Below, one piece after another: positions 34,125-44,078 of a stretch of 64,000 nucleotides of DNA. Each line of letters starts with the position of its first letter. The stretch's first letter is position 1. Source of the stretch: Sulfitobacter sp. LCG007. Lineage in GTDB: Bacteria > Pseudomonadota > Alphaproteobacteria > Rhodobacterales > Rhodobacteraceae. The stretch covers positions 1,612,001-1,676,000 of the forward strand of contig NZ_CP161805.1 of NCBI RefSeq assembly GCF_040801785.1, given 5' to 3'. Made by a program: the position numbers and the translations under genes. Below the pieces are notes generated by a model. The model saw nothing but the letters and a program-made list of their open reading frames with translations, was not told where the DNA came from and searched no databases.

Positions 34125-34799
34125 ATGACCACGACCTTCTACGACCACTGGCGCGATGTGCCTGAGAGCACCTGGCGCTGGCCGAATTTCTCACCGGCGG
34201 AGATTGCCTGCCGGGGCACCGGCAAGCTGCTCATCAACGAACCCGCGCTCGACAAGCTGCAGGCGCTGCGCGACCGGCTGGGCAAGCCGCTGATCGTCCG
34301 TTCGGCCTATCGCAGCCCGGAACACAACCGGGCCGTCGGCGGCGCGACCCGCTCCAAGCACCTCGATGGCGCCGCCTTCGACATCGCCATGGCGAACCAC
34401 GATCCAGTGGCGTTTGAGGCAGCTGCGCGCGAGGTCGGCTTCCTCGGCTTCGGGTTCTACCCGCGATCAGGGTTCATCCATGTCGATCTCGGGCCCGCGC
34501 GGCAGTGGGGCGAGCGGTTCCCGGTCCGGGCGACCGCATTTGCAGCCGAGACGCCGCCAGCGCGCGAGGTTCTGGCCGACAGCCGCACCATGAAGGGCGG
34601 TGGCGCGGCCGGAGTGGCGACCCTGGGCGCAGCAGGAGTCGAGGTGGCCCAGCAGGTGCTGGCGGAGACGCAGAGCGCCGTCCTGCCGCTAGTCCCGTAT
34701 CTCGATACGCTCCGCTGGGTGTTCATAGTCGTGGCGCTCGGCGGCATAGCGGTCACGATCTATGCCCGCCTCGACGACTGGAAGCGGGGGCGGCGGTGA
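34125..34799 (+). CDS. M15 peptidase endolysin with C-terminal membrane anchor
   Basis: A 224-aa peptidase M15A-type L-alanyl-D-glutamate/D-Ala-D-Ala carboxypeptidase. Zinc ligands and active site: H79 and D86 in SKHLDGAAFDIA, H119 in FIHVDLG. A membrane segment near residues 194-214 (WVFIVVALGGIAVTIYARL) would anchor it, as in SAR-like or membrane-tethered lysins. ATG 34125 has GGAGG about 6 nt upstream. It is the last recognisable phage gene. Confidence 0.87.
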   Translation: MTTTFYDHWRDVPESTWRWPNFSPAEIACRGTGKLLINEPALDKLQALRDRLGKPLIVRSAYRSPEHNRAVGGATRSKHLDGAAFDIAMANHDPVAFEAAAREVGFLGFGFYPRSGFIHVDLGPARQWGERFPVRATAFAAETPPAREVLADSRTMKGGGAAGVATLGAAGVEVAQQVLAETQSAVLPLVPYLDTLRWVFIVVALGGIAVTIYARLDDWKRGRR

Positions 34800-34866
34800 C
34801 CGCTGCGGTCAGGATCGGCTTTGGCTCCAAGCCATCGGCGTCACACACCGAACTTTGAGCCGGTGA

Positions 34867-34893
34867 GACACCTCGGTCCTAACCGAGGGTGTC
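34867..34893. terminator. Strong hairpin at prophage/RHS junction
   Basis: An 11-bp stem with one bulged base and a CCTA loop (arms 34867-34877 and 34882-34893), 67 nt after the endolysin stop. It has no U tract, so it may be a weak terminator or a structural boundary element. GC content falls immediately after it. Confidence 0.45.
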
Positions 34894-35045
34894 GGACTTT
34901 ACCGAAAAAGGTAGCGAAACCAGCAAGATTCGACTAGTCTCGGACGATGGCATCTGTCGAGGGTGCGACGTCGTCTTGTGCAGGCAATTAAACGAAGCAA
35001 GGGCTGCAACCGAATTTGACATAAAAGACTTGGGGGGGTGGCAAG

Positions 35046-38000
35046 GTGGAATTTCTGACAAGAGTTTTTGCGGTTCTTCTCTTTTTCTTTTATTCGAACG
35101 CCCTGCACGCTGAAATTGTACCAGGAACGATTGACGGACAATTGAGCGTCAGTCTTAGCGGTTCTTCGTCTTTTAATATGCCAATCGCCCTGCCGTCAGG
35201 AACAGCCGGCATGGCTCCAAAGCTGTTCTTATCTTACGACAGCAATTCTGGCCCTGGTCAATTTGGGCTCGGCTGGTCGCTTACCGGTGCATCATCAATT
35301 ACTCGCATAAATCGTACTGCGTTCATCGACGGCCGTCCATCTCCTGTAACATTCAACGATGCACTCGATGCGCTTGCTCTCGATGGCACGCGACTGGTGA
35401 CCGCTCCAGAAGGAGGGCCATATCTTGCCAAATCAGTTGACGATCAGACACGCATTTGGCGGAACGGGCAGTCGTACATCGCGAAAACGAAAGCCGGCTT
35501 GACACTCTACTTTGGTGAGAGCCGAAATTCGCGGATCCAAACTGTTGACGGGAGTATCGCCACCTGGGCCTTGAGCCGAATAGAAGATACTTTCGGAAAT
35601 CAATTAGTTTTTCTATACAGACAGAGTGCAGGCGATTACGGTATCGACAAAGTATTTTGGACCCTGCCGAGAGGAAGCGTAACCCCAGCGAACTTATACG
35701 ACGAAGGAACCCTTAGAGCATCATCCTTCGCGCACCTTGAGATCGCTTATGCAAGCGGAAATCAATCATACTCGTTCGGGTTCGTCGGTGGTGAACGAAC
35801 ATCACGCAGCTTGCTCGCGACTAAGTTGACCGCGTATGTCGGAGACGCCGAGTTTCGTCGCTACGAGTTTCAGTACGATGCTACTGGCCGGTTTGGTGGA
35901 CACGTATTGTCTTCAATCACTGAACTTGGGGCCGACATAAACGGTGCCAGGGTCGAATATCCCGAGACCGTGTTTACATATACTGATTTTGACCCGCATT
36001 GGAACCAGTCTCAAGTCTATCAGTTGCCAGCGGATTTCGGCTCGTATCGCTCTCTTGAGTCAGGATATCGCTTGATCGATCTTGATGGGGATAGTGACCG
36101 CGATCTCCTGTACTCTGCATTTGTTGGCGGTCACAGCTTTCGTCGCTCATTCAGGCAAGATCCAAATCAATGGACGCCGTTCGCGACGCTTGCTCCTCCT
36201 TTAGACTTTTCAAGCGACAGCGATGAGACTGATTCGATAGTGTTCTTTGATTCAGATGCGGACAACCTGCCAGAGCTCTATTCGAGCCGGGAGGTAGGCG
36301 GGTCACGTCAGGCCTTTGCCTATTTTCAAGATGGCGGCTCGTGGGTGGAAGCACCGCAACACAAACCGCCGTTCACGATCATTCGGGACGGCGAGCGGCT
36401 CCTTAGAACCTTTCCGACCCAATGGACGGCCGGGCCACGGCTCCTGGCATGGGATACGCAAGGCGAACTCAGTGCTTGGTCAATCGATCAGGACGAATGG
36501 AAAAATGAGCCCGTGTCAGGCTGGCCAATCCCGGAAATGCCTGCTGAAGTGCTTGATGGAGACTTCAATTGCGACGGACAGCGTGATCTAGCGGTTATCT
36601 CAGAGAACAAGAGAGCAATTCGCTTTCTCCACAAAACCGTATCTTCATCTGGCAGCTTGGAGCTTGAGGAGATCGGCAGTTATGTATCGAGTGGGGATAT
36701 TTCGATCTCAAAGCTGCTGACCCGCGGCGCGTGCGACAATGTTCTGTTGTCGACTCCAAGCGAAGGCAGGGTTGCTGTGATTGGTATTGATCCGAGTGGA
36801 CAAGCTGAATTGCAAGAACTTCCACTGACATCGGATCAGACAGACCGCGTGACAGACCTGTTCCCAATCGATGTTGATGGTCTGGGACCAAGAGAAGTTG
36901 CAATTCTATTTCGCGCGGAGATAGGCAAGCCAAACATTTCTATATTTAGATTTGACCAATCTAGCGGAAACTGGTCGCAGGAACCCAACTTTGACTACCT
37001 GCCTTCAACTCCTGGCGAGACCGTTGACAGTACATACTTGATATCCGTGGAAGACATTGACGACGACAAACTTGAGGATTTTCTTTTATTGCCGGTTGAA
37101 GCTGGCGTAACAACGAAGGCTCTTCGTAATAGCGGCGATGCCTTTGCGCTAGTCCTAGATTTTGTCCCTCCTATTGAGTTCGCGCGTCAGGAAAAGGTGG
37201 GGGCTAGCCCACAATTTGTCGATCTCAACGCCGATGGCCTTACCGACGTCGTGGGCCACTATCTCGACAAGGATGGCAAGGAAGTAATCAATACGGCACA
37301 GATCAATACGATGAGAGGATGGACGAGTGTCGACGCTTTGAGACTGCCGAAGCCGATTACGCGCGAGAAGGGTGGCTCGGCAGGAGCTTTTGTCGACTTC
37401 AACGCGGACGGAATAGTCGACTTCGTCTATGCTTATGGAGATGTGAAAGAGTGGGGAGCCTGGACTATTGAGTTCGACGCGTCAGGGAATGCTTTAAGGT
37501 GGGTTCCAGCCCCAGATTTCACGTTGCCTCCAGAGGCCCGGCTGTCCGATCCCGACAACGGTGATCTTGGCGTGCGCTTCCTGGACGTCAATGCGGACGG
37601 ACGTGTGGATGTGCTGGTTGCGCGACGGGAGTTGGATGGCTCTTTCTTCCGACGAGCCTTTCTGAATTCGGGAAGTGGCTGGACGAACGCGCCGGCGACC
37701 TTTCTGTCACCAGTTCCTTTTGTTTCCAGAAACCGGGCAGAGGTTCACTACGAAACCAAAGTGGCTCAGGGCGAATATTTTCGCGATCTTAGAGTCTCAG
37801 TGTTGGATCTCAACGGTGACGGGCTTTCGGACATAGCGTTTCGGTACGGCCACAAGGCGCAATCTTCAGGGCTGGGTCTCTCCTACAGTCCGGGCAAGGA
37901 TTGGTGCCTAAACAGAGATACCGTTGTTCCAGGACAAACTCCGTCAGATCCCCCAACGGTTATCAAGCATCCGATCCCCTCTGACACACAGTGCGCAGGA

Positions 38001-41000
38001 GTTTACCTCGCCACTGGAAGTGGTTGGAATGAGGCTTCGAATAGTTATCTGCCCCCCATAAATCTCGATCTTTCAATCGAAGAAGAAAACTCTTCGTTGG
38101 ACATAAGTGATCTGAATGGAGACGGACTTCCCGACCTTGTTCCAGCGCGCTTGGTAGGTAGCAGCAATGCATACCCAGCCTACTTGAACACTGGCGAGTC
38201 CTGGCATGCGGAAGGTGCTTATGCTGTGCCGGTTGATGCGCTCTCCACCGACAAGAATCTCGTCAGTCACCGGATCATGGACATTAATGGTGATGGACTC
38301 GTAGATGTCGCGTTCAATCGCCCTGGTTCAGGCAAGGGATCGTTCCTGAACACGGGTACGGGATGGATCGAGGCGAGCGCAGACTTTGCTCCGCCTGAGC
38401 CTTTCATCAATGAGAAGGGCGAGGATCAGGGCGTCAGGTTCATCGATGTTGACGGCAACGGGATGCCGGACGCCTTGCGGAGCTATCGCGACAAGAGTGG
38501 AAACCTGACGCAGTCAGCGTATCTTAATTCTGGAGACCCATCTAAGCCACAACAGGCGATCGAGAGTCGTGTCGACATGCTCAAGACCGTCTCCAACGGT
38601 ATGGGTCTGACAACCTCGTTCGGTTACAGGTCGCTTCTAAGCCCGAGGGCGCTGCCGACTACAAGCCAAAATGACTTCTACACTCCAAGCCCAATTTCGC
38701 CGTACCCGATAATCAGCCACGTTCCGACGATGTACGCGGTTCAAGAGATGTCTTTCGTTGACACGGATGGCAGTAAAATTGCGACTCGTTACAAATACAA
38801 GGGCTTCCGGTTTGATGTACCTGCCGCCGCGGTTCTTGGCTTCGAGCAACGGACCGCCTGGAACCTCGTAAACGGAGTTGAGAGCGGTGTTGTTGAACAA
38901 GTCGACCTGTTCCAGGACTACTTCCGGGTGGGCCGCAGCAAAAGGGAAGTCGCGATCGTCGACGGCGTCCCGGTTTCGGAGACAAGAAACACTTACGCTT
39001 TGGCCGAACAGTCGGTCGGAACCTGGCCAAAGCGGCTGATACTGACTGAGACGAACACCGCGAACCGGGACCTGAATGGGGACGAGACTGGTTCGACCAA
39101 GCAGATCTTCCAATACGATTCCTTCAACAATGCGACTGCGACATGCGTTGAGTATGGTGACGGTTCCCGAACTCTCACAAAGAACACGTATGACAACTCC
39201 GCGGACATTACGTCACCTGCAGTGCTCTTCTTGGGTAGACTGGAGAGAGCAGTCGTGTCGCACTACAGAACTAGCAACACGGTTTCGTGCATCGAACTCC
39301 TAGAAGGACTTTCAGGGGTTCCTCCAAACGAAGTTGTAAGCAACACCGCAGAATTCGCCTACGATATTCGACGAGATGCTGCTGGGAGATTTGATGCCGC
39401 CAGCACCGGCGTTCTGGTCAGGGAGGTAGCGAACGCCGACCACCCGTTGGCCCTCACCAAATCTTACCAGCGAGATCGATATGGTAATGTGGTAGTGGAG
39501 ACATCCAGTACCACTGACGTGCCTCCGAGATCGAAGGCCATGGAGTACGATCCGAACGGTAGATATGTCGTGACCGAAAGGAATGCCCTCGGTCACCAGG
39601 TCCGCTACGAGTTCTCGGAATTGCTTGGCCTACCCACGAAAGTGATTGATGCCAATCTCGTCGAGAACCAGAACGAATACGACGGCTTCGGCCGATTGGT
39701 TTCTGCCGTATCGCCCACCGACCTGAGAGCGACCGACGTACGGGAGTTTGTGCCTGGCTTCGATGTTCTGGGGAGGACTGTCACATTCAAGCAAGTACGT
39801 CAGCTCGGCAGCTTACCTGAGGTTACGACCTACTTTGATCATCAAGGGCGCGTTCTGCGGACGGAGAGCATTGGTAGATCTAACGGCGAACTTCGGAAGA
39901 TATTGCAAGACTCGAAGTACGATGCCCGAGGTCGGCCAATCGCAGTATCCTTGCCCTATTTTGACGGCGAAGAACCTTATTACGGCAGAACCGAGTTCGA
40001 CAATCTTGATCGCACCGTACGGACAGTCTCCCCAGATGGCGGTGTCGCGCTGTCGACGTTCTCGGGCCTTGTCACAACCGTGACTGACGCCAATGGCAAA
40101 TCTTCCACAACACGCTTGAACAAGAAGGGGCTGATTCTTGAGACGATCGACAATCTGGGAGGATCGCTTCGTTTCGAGTATGGACCGGCCGATCGCCTTC
40201 TGACGACCCTTCAGGTCGATGGAGAGACGCTTGTCCATGAATACGATCAAATCGGCAACAAGGTGACCTCCATTGACCCGGACCTCGGGCGGTGGGACTA
40301 TCAGTACAACGGGTTCGGCGAGGTTGTTTGGCAGAGGGATGCGAAGGGCCAGGTCACAACGATTTCGTATGACCTTCTGGGACGCCCAATTCAACGGCAT
40401 ATGCCAGACGAGCTTGATGAGTTCCAGTACGACGCCACCCCGTTTGGAATGGGTAGGCCGAGCATCGTCAGCTCGTCGGACGGTTATGAAGAGCGTTTCT
40501 TCTACGACAGCAACGGACGTGTATATCGCAAGGCGACCCGGATCGAAGGGGAGCTTTACTCAACATCGGTGGTCTATGACGACTACGACCGGCCCACTCA
40601 GATCCACTACCCCGGCAACTATATAGTATTCAACGAATACGACGACCTTGGCTATCTTCGCCTAGTGAGGGCGAACGATCCATTGCAGCCGTTTCTTGCA
40701 GCGCCCAAAACCTACTGGACTGCAGGTGAGCGCGACCAATACGGGCGCGTCCTGGAGGAGATTTTGGGCAATGGGGTCACCTCGACCTACACCTATGACC
40801 CATTGAAAGGCAACTTGGGGAGCGTGAAAGCTGTATCTGAGGATGATACTGCAATTTCCGATGTCACACTCGAATACGACCTGGTCGGCAATCTGCTCTC
40901 GAAAGTACATGGTACTGAAGATAGGCAGGAAACCTTCAGGTACGATGGCCTGGATCGGCTGACCGCTTGGGACGTCAATGGCGCAACGACGGGTCGCTAC

Positions 41001-42887
41001 ACCTACGATGCCTCGGGCCGCATCCTGTCGAAGTCCGACATGGGCGTCTACTCGTACGAGGGCGGTGGACCATCGCACGGCGTAAAGCGTGTTGAAAGAC
41101 CGGATGGCAGCAACACTGAGTACCAGTATGATGCCAATGGGAACATGGTGTTCGGACCGAAGGGCCACTTCGAATACTACTCCAACAACACCGTCAAGCT
41201 AATCTATCGATCCAAGGATGCCTGGTCGCGTTTTGCCTATGCACCCGATGGCAGTCGGTATTTCCAGCACTACTCGGAGACTCGCTCAGTCGGCGGTTCC
41301 CAATTCGTAACAAACGTCCTCCAGACGATTTCCGTGGGTGCCTATGAGCAGATTCGAGACCTCGGGGGTCCATTCATCGTCAAGCCGGGAGGCTTTCAAA
41401 GGCATCGTCTCTACCTTGCAGCAGAGGGGGGTGTTGTCGCAGTTCTCGAACATTCGACGGAATTCGATCCCCTTGTGAGTGATCCAACATTCAGGGCCAG
41501 CAGGGAAGGAACTCCCCTTGCAATCGCCCTTACGACTACCTCTGCCAGTTATTTGCACAAGGACGAACTAGGCTCGGTGCTCAAAGTCACCAACGAGGAT
41601 GGAGCCATCGTGTCAGGCTACACCTACGATCCTTGGGGCAAGAAGAGCCAGATTGCATGGTTGGCAAAAGCCAAGGAAGACTTTGCCGACGGCACATTTC
41701 GCCGAGGGTTCACAGGACATGAGCATCTAGACAATCTCAGCCTCATTCACATGAATGGCCGCGTCTATGATCCGGATTTGGCGCGGTTTGTCTCGGCAGA
41801 TCCCACCCTGCAGTTTCCAACCATAGGTCAGAACTACGACAGATACTCGTATGTGATGAACAACCCACTGGCCTTCACTGATCCAAGCGGATTTGGACTT
41901 TGGAAAGCGATCAAGAAGCTAGGCCGAGCGATCGCAAAGCCATTCGAGAAAATCGGCCAATGGCTAGAAAAGAACTGGCGCACGGTGGTTGTGATCACTG
42001 TGGCTGTTGTGGTCAGCGTTTTTACCGCAGGGATCGGAGGAGCAATACTAGTTGGAGCAATCAGCGGCGGGCTAAACGCTGCGTTATATGGAGGCGACTT
42101 TTCAGACATATTACGAGGAGCAATAATCGGGGGTGCGTCCGGAGCGGCATTTTTTGGCGCAGGCGAATTGGCCTTGGGAGTCGGTGCGGAAACCGGGTCG
42201 TTCTGGGCTGAGACCGGCTCAGGCTCTCTTGGTCATGGCGTCGTCGGCGGCCTGGAATCCGAAATAAATGGTGGTGATTTCTGGAGCGGTTTCGCATCCG
42301 CGGCCGTGACTAAAGCCTTTGCCGGCAACATTGCTGACATCAGAAATGAGTCCTTGCGGACCGTTACAGCATCGGTGATTGGCGGCACTGCTAGTGTGGT
42401 GGGCGGTGGGAAGTTTGAGAACGGCGCAATCACAGGTGCATATTCTCACCTCCTTAACGACTCGATGCATAAGGCCAAAGAGCAGTCGGCTTCTCGCCAG
42501 GCCCAGGCTGATTATTCTGATGACGCGATATACCCGACTTGGTCGCCAATTGACCTTGTGGTCGGGGCAGGTGCGTTCTTCTGGCGCTCAGCGGTCTCCC
42601 TGTATGGCAGCTTCGTGGCGACCACCGGGGGTATAGGTGTTTGGATTCGCACAGGGGCAAGTTACCTTCCCGGTGGAGCGCGGACCAACTGGTCCATCAG
42701 GTTGGGATCTACGCCGAAGTATCAACAGACCATCGGTAATCCCACGCTCCGGCAGTGGAACCAGTCACTTAGGAACTTCAACAGAGGGCCCTTTAATCAG
42801 GGGCATTGGGACGTCGTTGGTCCGGGGCTTTGGTCTCCCGTCTTAATCGAGGCGCCGAAGATGGAGCAGGCACCAAATCGCCCATAA
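35046..42887 (+). CDS. Giant SpvB/FG-GAP/RHS polymorphic toxin-like protein
   Basis: A 2613-aa protein with lower GC than its neighbours. A signal peptide occupies residues 1-22 (VFAVLLFFFYSNALHAE), then an SpvB-type N-terminal domain (GSSSFNMPIALPSGTAGMAP). About a dozen FG-GAP/VCBS-like calcium motifs follow (LDLNGDGLSD, MDINGDGLVD) up to about residue 1170, then RHS/YD repeats to about 2240. The RHS core end (ARFVSADP near 2245, YVMNNPLAFTDPSGFG near 2270) is followed by a 330-residue variable C-terminus with a glycine-rich hydrophobic segment and no toxin fold I can name. Start GTG 35046 is preceded by a G-rich stretch. No obvious immunity gene follows. Confidence 0.85.
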   Translation: MEFLTRVFAVLLFFFYSNALHAEIVPGTIDGQLSVSLSGSSSFNMPIALPSGTAGMAPKLFLSYDSNSGPGQFGLGWSLTGASSITRINRTAFIDGRPSPVTFNDALDALALDGTRLVTAPEGGPYLAKSVDDQTRIWRNGQSYIAKTKAGLTLYFGESRNSRIQTVDGSIATWALSRIEDTFGNQLVFLYRQSAGDYGIDKVFWTLPRGSVTPANLYDEGTLRASSFAHLEIAYASGNQSYSFGFVGGERTSRSLLATKLTAYVGDAEFRRYEFQYDATGRFGGHVLSSITELGADINGARVEYPETVFTYTDFDPHWNQSQVYQLPADFGSYRSLESGYRLIDLDGDSDRDLLYSAFVGGHSFRRSFRQDPNQWTPFATLAPPLDFSSDSDETDSIVFFDSDADNLPELYSSREVGGSRQAFAYFQDGGSWVEAPQHKPPFTIIRDGERLLRTFPTQWTAGPRLLAWDTQGELSAWSIDQDEWKNEPVSGWPIPEMPAEVLDGDFNCDGQRDLAVISENKRAIRFLHKTVSSSGSLELEEIGSYVSSGDISISKLLTRGACDNVLLSTPSEGRVAVIGIDPSGQAELQELPLTSDQTDRVTDLFPIDVDGLGPREVAILFRAEIGKPNISIFRFDQSSGNWSQEPNFDYLPSTPGETVDSTYLISVEDIDDDKLEDFLLLPVEAGVTTKALRNSGDAFALVLDFVPPIEFARQEKVGASPQFVDLNADGLTDVVGHYLDKDGKEVINTAQINTMRGWTSVDALRLPKPITREKGGSAGAFVDFNADGIVDFVYAYGDVKEWGAWTIEFDASGNALRWVPAPDFTLPPEARLSDPDNGDLGVRFLDVNADGRVDVLVARRELDGSFFRRAFLNSGSGWTNAPATFLSPVPFVSRNRAEVHYETKVAQGEYFRDLRVSVLDLNGDGLSDIAFRYGHKAQSSGLGLSYSPGKDWCLNRDTVVPGQTPSDPPTVIKHPIPSDTQCAGVYLATGSGWNEASNSYLPPINLDLSIEEENSSLDISDLNGDGLPDLVPARLVGSSNAYPAYLNTGESWHAEGAYAVPVDALSTDKNLVSHRIMDINGDGLVDVAFNRPGSGKGSFLNTGTGWIEASADFAPPEPFINEKGEDQGVRFIDVDGNGMPDALRSYRDKSGNLTQSAYLNSGDPSKPQQAIESRVDMLKTVSNGMGLTTSFGYRSLLSPRALPTTSQNDFYTPSPISPYPIISHVPTMYAVQEMSFVDTDGSKIATRYKYKGFRFDVPAAAVLGFEQRTAWNLVNGVESGVVEQVDLFQDYFRVGRSKREVAIVDGVPVSETRNTYALAEQSVGTWPKRLILTETNTANRDLNGDETGSTKQIFQYDSFNNATATCVEYGDGSRTLTKNTYDNSADITSPAVLFLGRLERAVVSHYRTSNTVSCIELLEGLSGVPPNEVVSNTAEFAYDIRRDAAGRFDAASTGVLVREVANADHPLALTKSYQRDRYGNVVVETSSTTDVPPRSKAMEYDPNGRYVVTERNALGHQVRYEFSELLGLPTKVIDANLVENQNEYDGFGRLVSAVSPTDLRATDVREFVPGFDVLGRTVTFKQVRQLGSLPEVTTYFDHQGRVLRTESIGRSNGELRKILQDSKYDARGRPIAVSLPYFDGEEPYYGRTEFDNLDRTVRTVSPDGGVALSTFSGLVTTVTDANGKSSTTRLNKKGLILETIDNLGGSLRFEYGPADRLLTTLQVDGETLVHEYDQIGNKVTSIDPDLGRWDYQYNGFGEVVWQRDAKGQVTTISYDLLGRPIQRHMPDELDEFQYDATPFGMGRPSIVSSSDGYEERFFYDSNGRVYRKATRIEGELYSTSVVYDDYDRPTQIHYPGNYIVFNEYDDLGYLRLVRANDPLQPFLAAPKTYWTAGERDQYGRVLEEILGNGVTSTYTYDPLKGNLGSVKAVSEDDTAISDVTLEYDLVGNLLSKVHGTEDRQETFRYDGLDRLTAWDVNGATTGRYTYDASGRILSKSDMGVYSYEGGGPSHGVKRVERPDGSNTEYQYDANGNMVFGPKGHFEYYSNNTVKLIYRSKDAWSRFAYAPDGSRYFQHYSETRSVGGSQFVTNVLQTISVGAYEQIRDLGGPFIVKPGGFQRHRLYLAAEGGVVAVLEHSTEFDPLVSDPTFRASREGTPLAIALTTTSASYLHKDELGSVLKVTNEDGAIVSGYTYDPWGKKSQIAWLAKAKEDFADGTFRRGFTGHEHLDNLSLIHMNGRVYDPDLARFVSADPTLQFPTIGQNYDRYSYVMNNPLAFTDPSGFGLWKAIKKLGRAIAKPFEKIGQWLEKNWRTVVVITVAVVVSVFTAGIGGAILVGAISGGLNAALYGGDFSDILRGAIIGGASGAAFFGAGELALGVGAETGSFWAETGSGSLGHGVVGGLESEINGGDFWSGFASAAVTKAFAGNIADIRNESLRTVTASVIGGTASVVGGGKFENGAITGAYSHLLNDSMHKAKEQSASRQAQADYSDDAIYPTWSPIDLVVGAGAFFWRSAVSLYGSFVATTGGIGVWIRTGASYLPGGARTNWSIRLGSTPKYQQTIGNPTLRQWNQSLRNFNRGPFNQGHWDVVGPGLWSPVLIEAPKMEQAPNRP

Positions 42888-43036
42888 TAGTGTTTTACAT
42901 GGGATTTTAAATTGCAGCGTTATGTGACTTCCAGACGATAAGGGTGAGAAGAGATGATCGCAGTGTCTGAGAGCTTCCACATTGAGGCCAGGGCTTCTCA
43001 AATTTTACCCAGCTTAGGAGTTGGCGATTTCGTTCC

Positions 43037-43489
43037 GTGCGGGCGAGTTATTTGCGGAGCATCCCATTGTCACTTTACGTAAAACTAGCTGCGCTATTCC
43101 TGTTGTGCATCGGGACATCGAGTGCGGCTGATGACTTACTTGTTCAGGTGGATATCACCGATCAATCTATGGTAGTAATCCGTGACGGAGGCGCTATTTT
43201 TCAGTGGCCGGTGTCGACCGGAGCCGCAGAGTACCGAACCCCGACCGGATCTTTCCGACCGACCCGTATGCATGAAACGTGGCACTCTATTAGATACGAT
43301 GGCATTCCGATGCCAAACTCGATCTTTTTCTTTAATGGCTACGCAATTCACGGAACCTTGGATACCAGAGACTTGGGACGACCAGCCTCTCGCGGGTGCA
43401 TACGCCTTCATCCGAAAAATGCTAAAGTTCTTTTCGACCTGGTTGCGGAGCAAGGTATGTCGCGGACAAGGATCATTGTTGAGGAATAA
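43037..43489 (+). CDS. L,D-transpeptidase (YkuD family), secreted
   Basis: A 150-aa YkuD-domain protein with a signal peptide (about residues 1-31, cut after SSA-A). The catalytic motif is complete: H105-G in IHGTLDTRDLG and S118-R-G-C121-I-R. It would cross-link peptidoglycan or attach proteins to it in the periplasm. The assigned GTG start (43037) has its nearest AGGAG 17 nt upstream, so the start is uncertain. It lies 149 nt after the RHS gene, in the slot where an immunity gene could be expected; whether this enzyme is linked to the RHS protein is unknown. Confidence 0.8.
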   Translation: MRASYLRSIPLSLYVKLAALFLLCIGTSSAADDLLVQVDITDQSMVVIRDGGAIFQWPVSTGAAEYRTPTGSFRPTRMHETWHSIRYDGIPMPNSIFFFNGYAIHGTLDTRDLGRPASRGCIRLHPKNAKVLFDLVAEQGMSRTRIIVEE

Positions 43490-44078
43490 GCTCACAATCT
43501 AGGCATTCAGGAAACGAAGCTACTCGCGCCTCAGGTAGAGAAGGTTGGAGGTCAGGCCCATCCCCTCCGCCACTTGCACTGGTGAACCCGAAAACAGGTC
43601 CCTTGCGGGGCCTTTTTCTTTGTGTCCCAAAGGGGTTTGCAGGAGCCATCCGCCCTTTGGAGACTGGCCTGCCGCACGAGATCGGTCTCCGAACGCCCAC
43701 CGTCTCTTTCCACCCGCCCTGCGCTCTTGGCGAGACGGATTCAAAACCCCCATAGATTTCAATGATCTGACGGGATCGCGTTGCGCCCCTGTTTCGCTCG
43801 TTCCGGCTTGTCTCAAAGCAGATGGCAACTCGGCAAGCCGGGCATCAGGGGACATGCGTTCAGGGCATAGAGGATTGGGCCCGGAAACCGGGTCTTCGGA
43901 GGGAATGGACATGGCGGGTTTTCGCGACTGTTGTGATAGGCGAAATGTGTCCCGAAATCATAAAAATATCAAGTAAATCAGTTTATTACGGCCTCATGCG
44001 GTCTCTGCGCACCGTGGCGAAAATCTGCGTAGCTGAAATGTCCCCGCGCCAACATTTCGGTCAGGCGGCCGTGGCGAA
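43490..44078. other. 589-bp gene-free region with AT-rich stretch
   Basis: No supported gene on either strand. It holds a terminator (43596-43620) and, at 43950-43995, an AT-rich stretch with GC well below the surroundings. It marks the change from the prophage/RHS block to the island that ends at tRNA-Gly and may contain an insertion junction. Confidence 0.5.
43596..43620 (+). terminator. Rho-independent terminator
   Basis: A 7-bp stem (43596-43602 with 43607-43613, one G:T pair), TTGC loop, followed by TTTTCTT. It would end transcripts coming from the RHS and transpeptidase genes. Confidence 0.65.

Larger units (their letters stand above)
6908..34799. mobile_element. Defective siphovirus-like prophage with GTA-type tail genes
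   Basis: Gene content defines a prophage: large serine recombinase, helicase, RecA-like ATPase and sigma-like gene on the minus strand; Cas4-like nuclease, capsid, DUF2190, head-tail joining, tail tube, frameshifted tail chaperone, tape measure, DUF2460, DUF2163, NlpC/P60, GTA TIM-barrel protein, DUF2793 fibre and M15 endolysin on the plus strand. Terminase, portal and prohead protease are absent because of an internal deletion at 17.2-17.4 kb, so virion production is unlikely. The right edge is uncertain: the RHS gene and transpeptidase (to about 43.5 kb) may belong to the same insertion. Borders given are those of recognisable phage genes. Confidence 0.8.
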
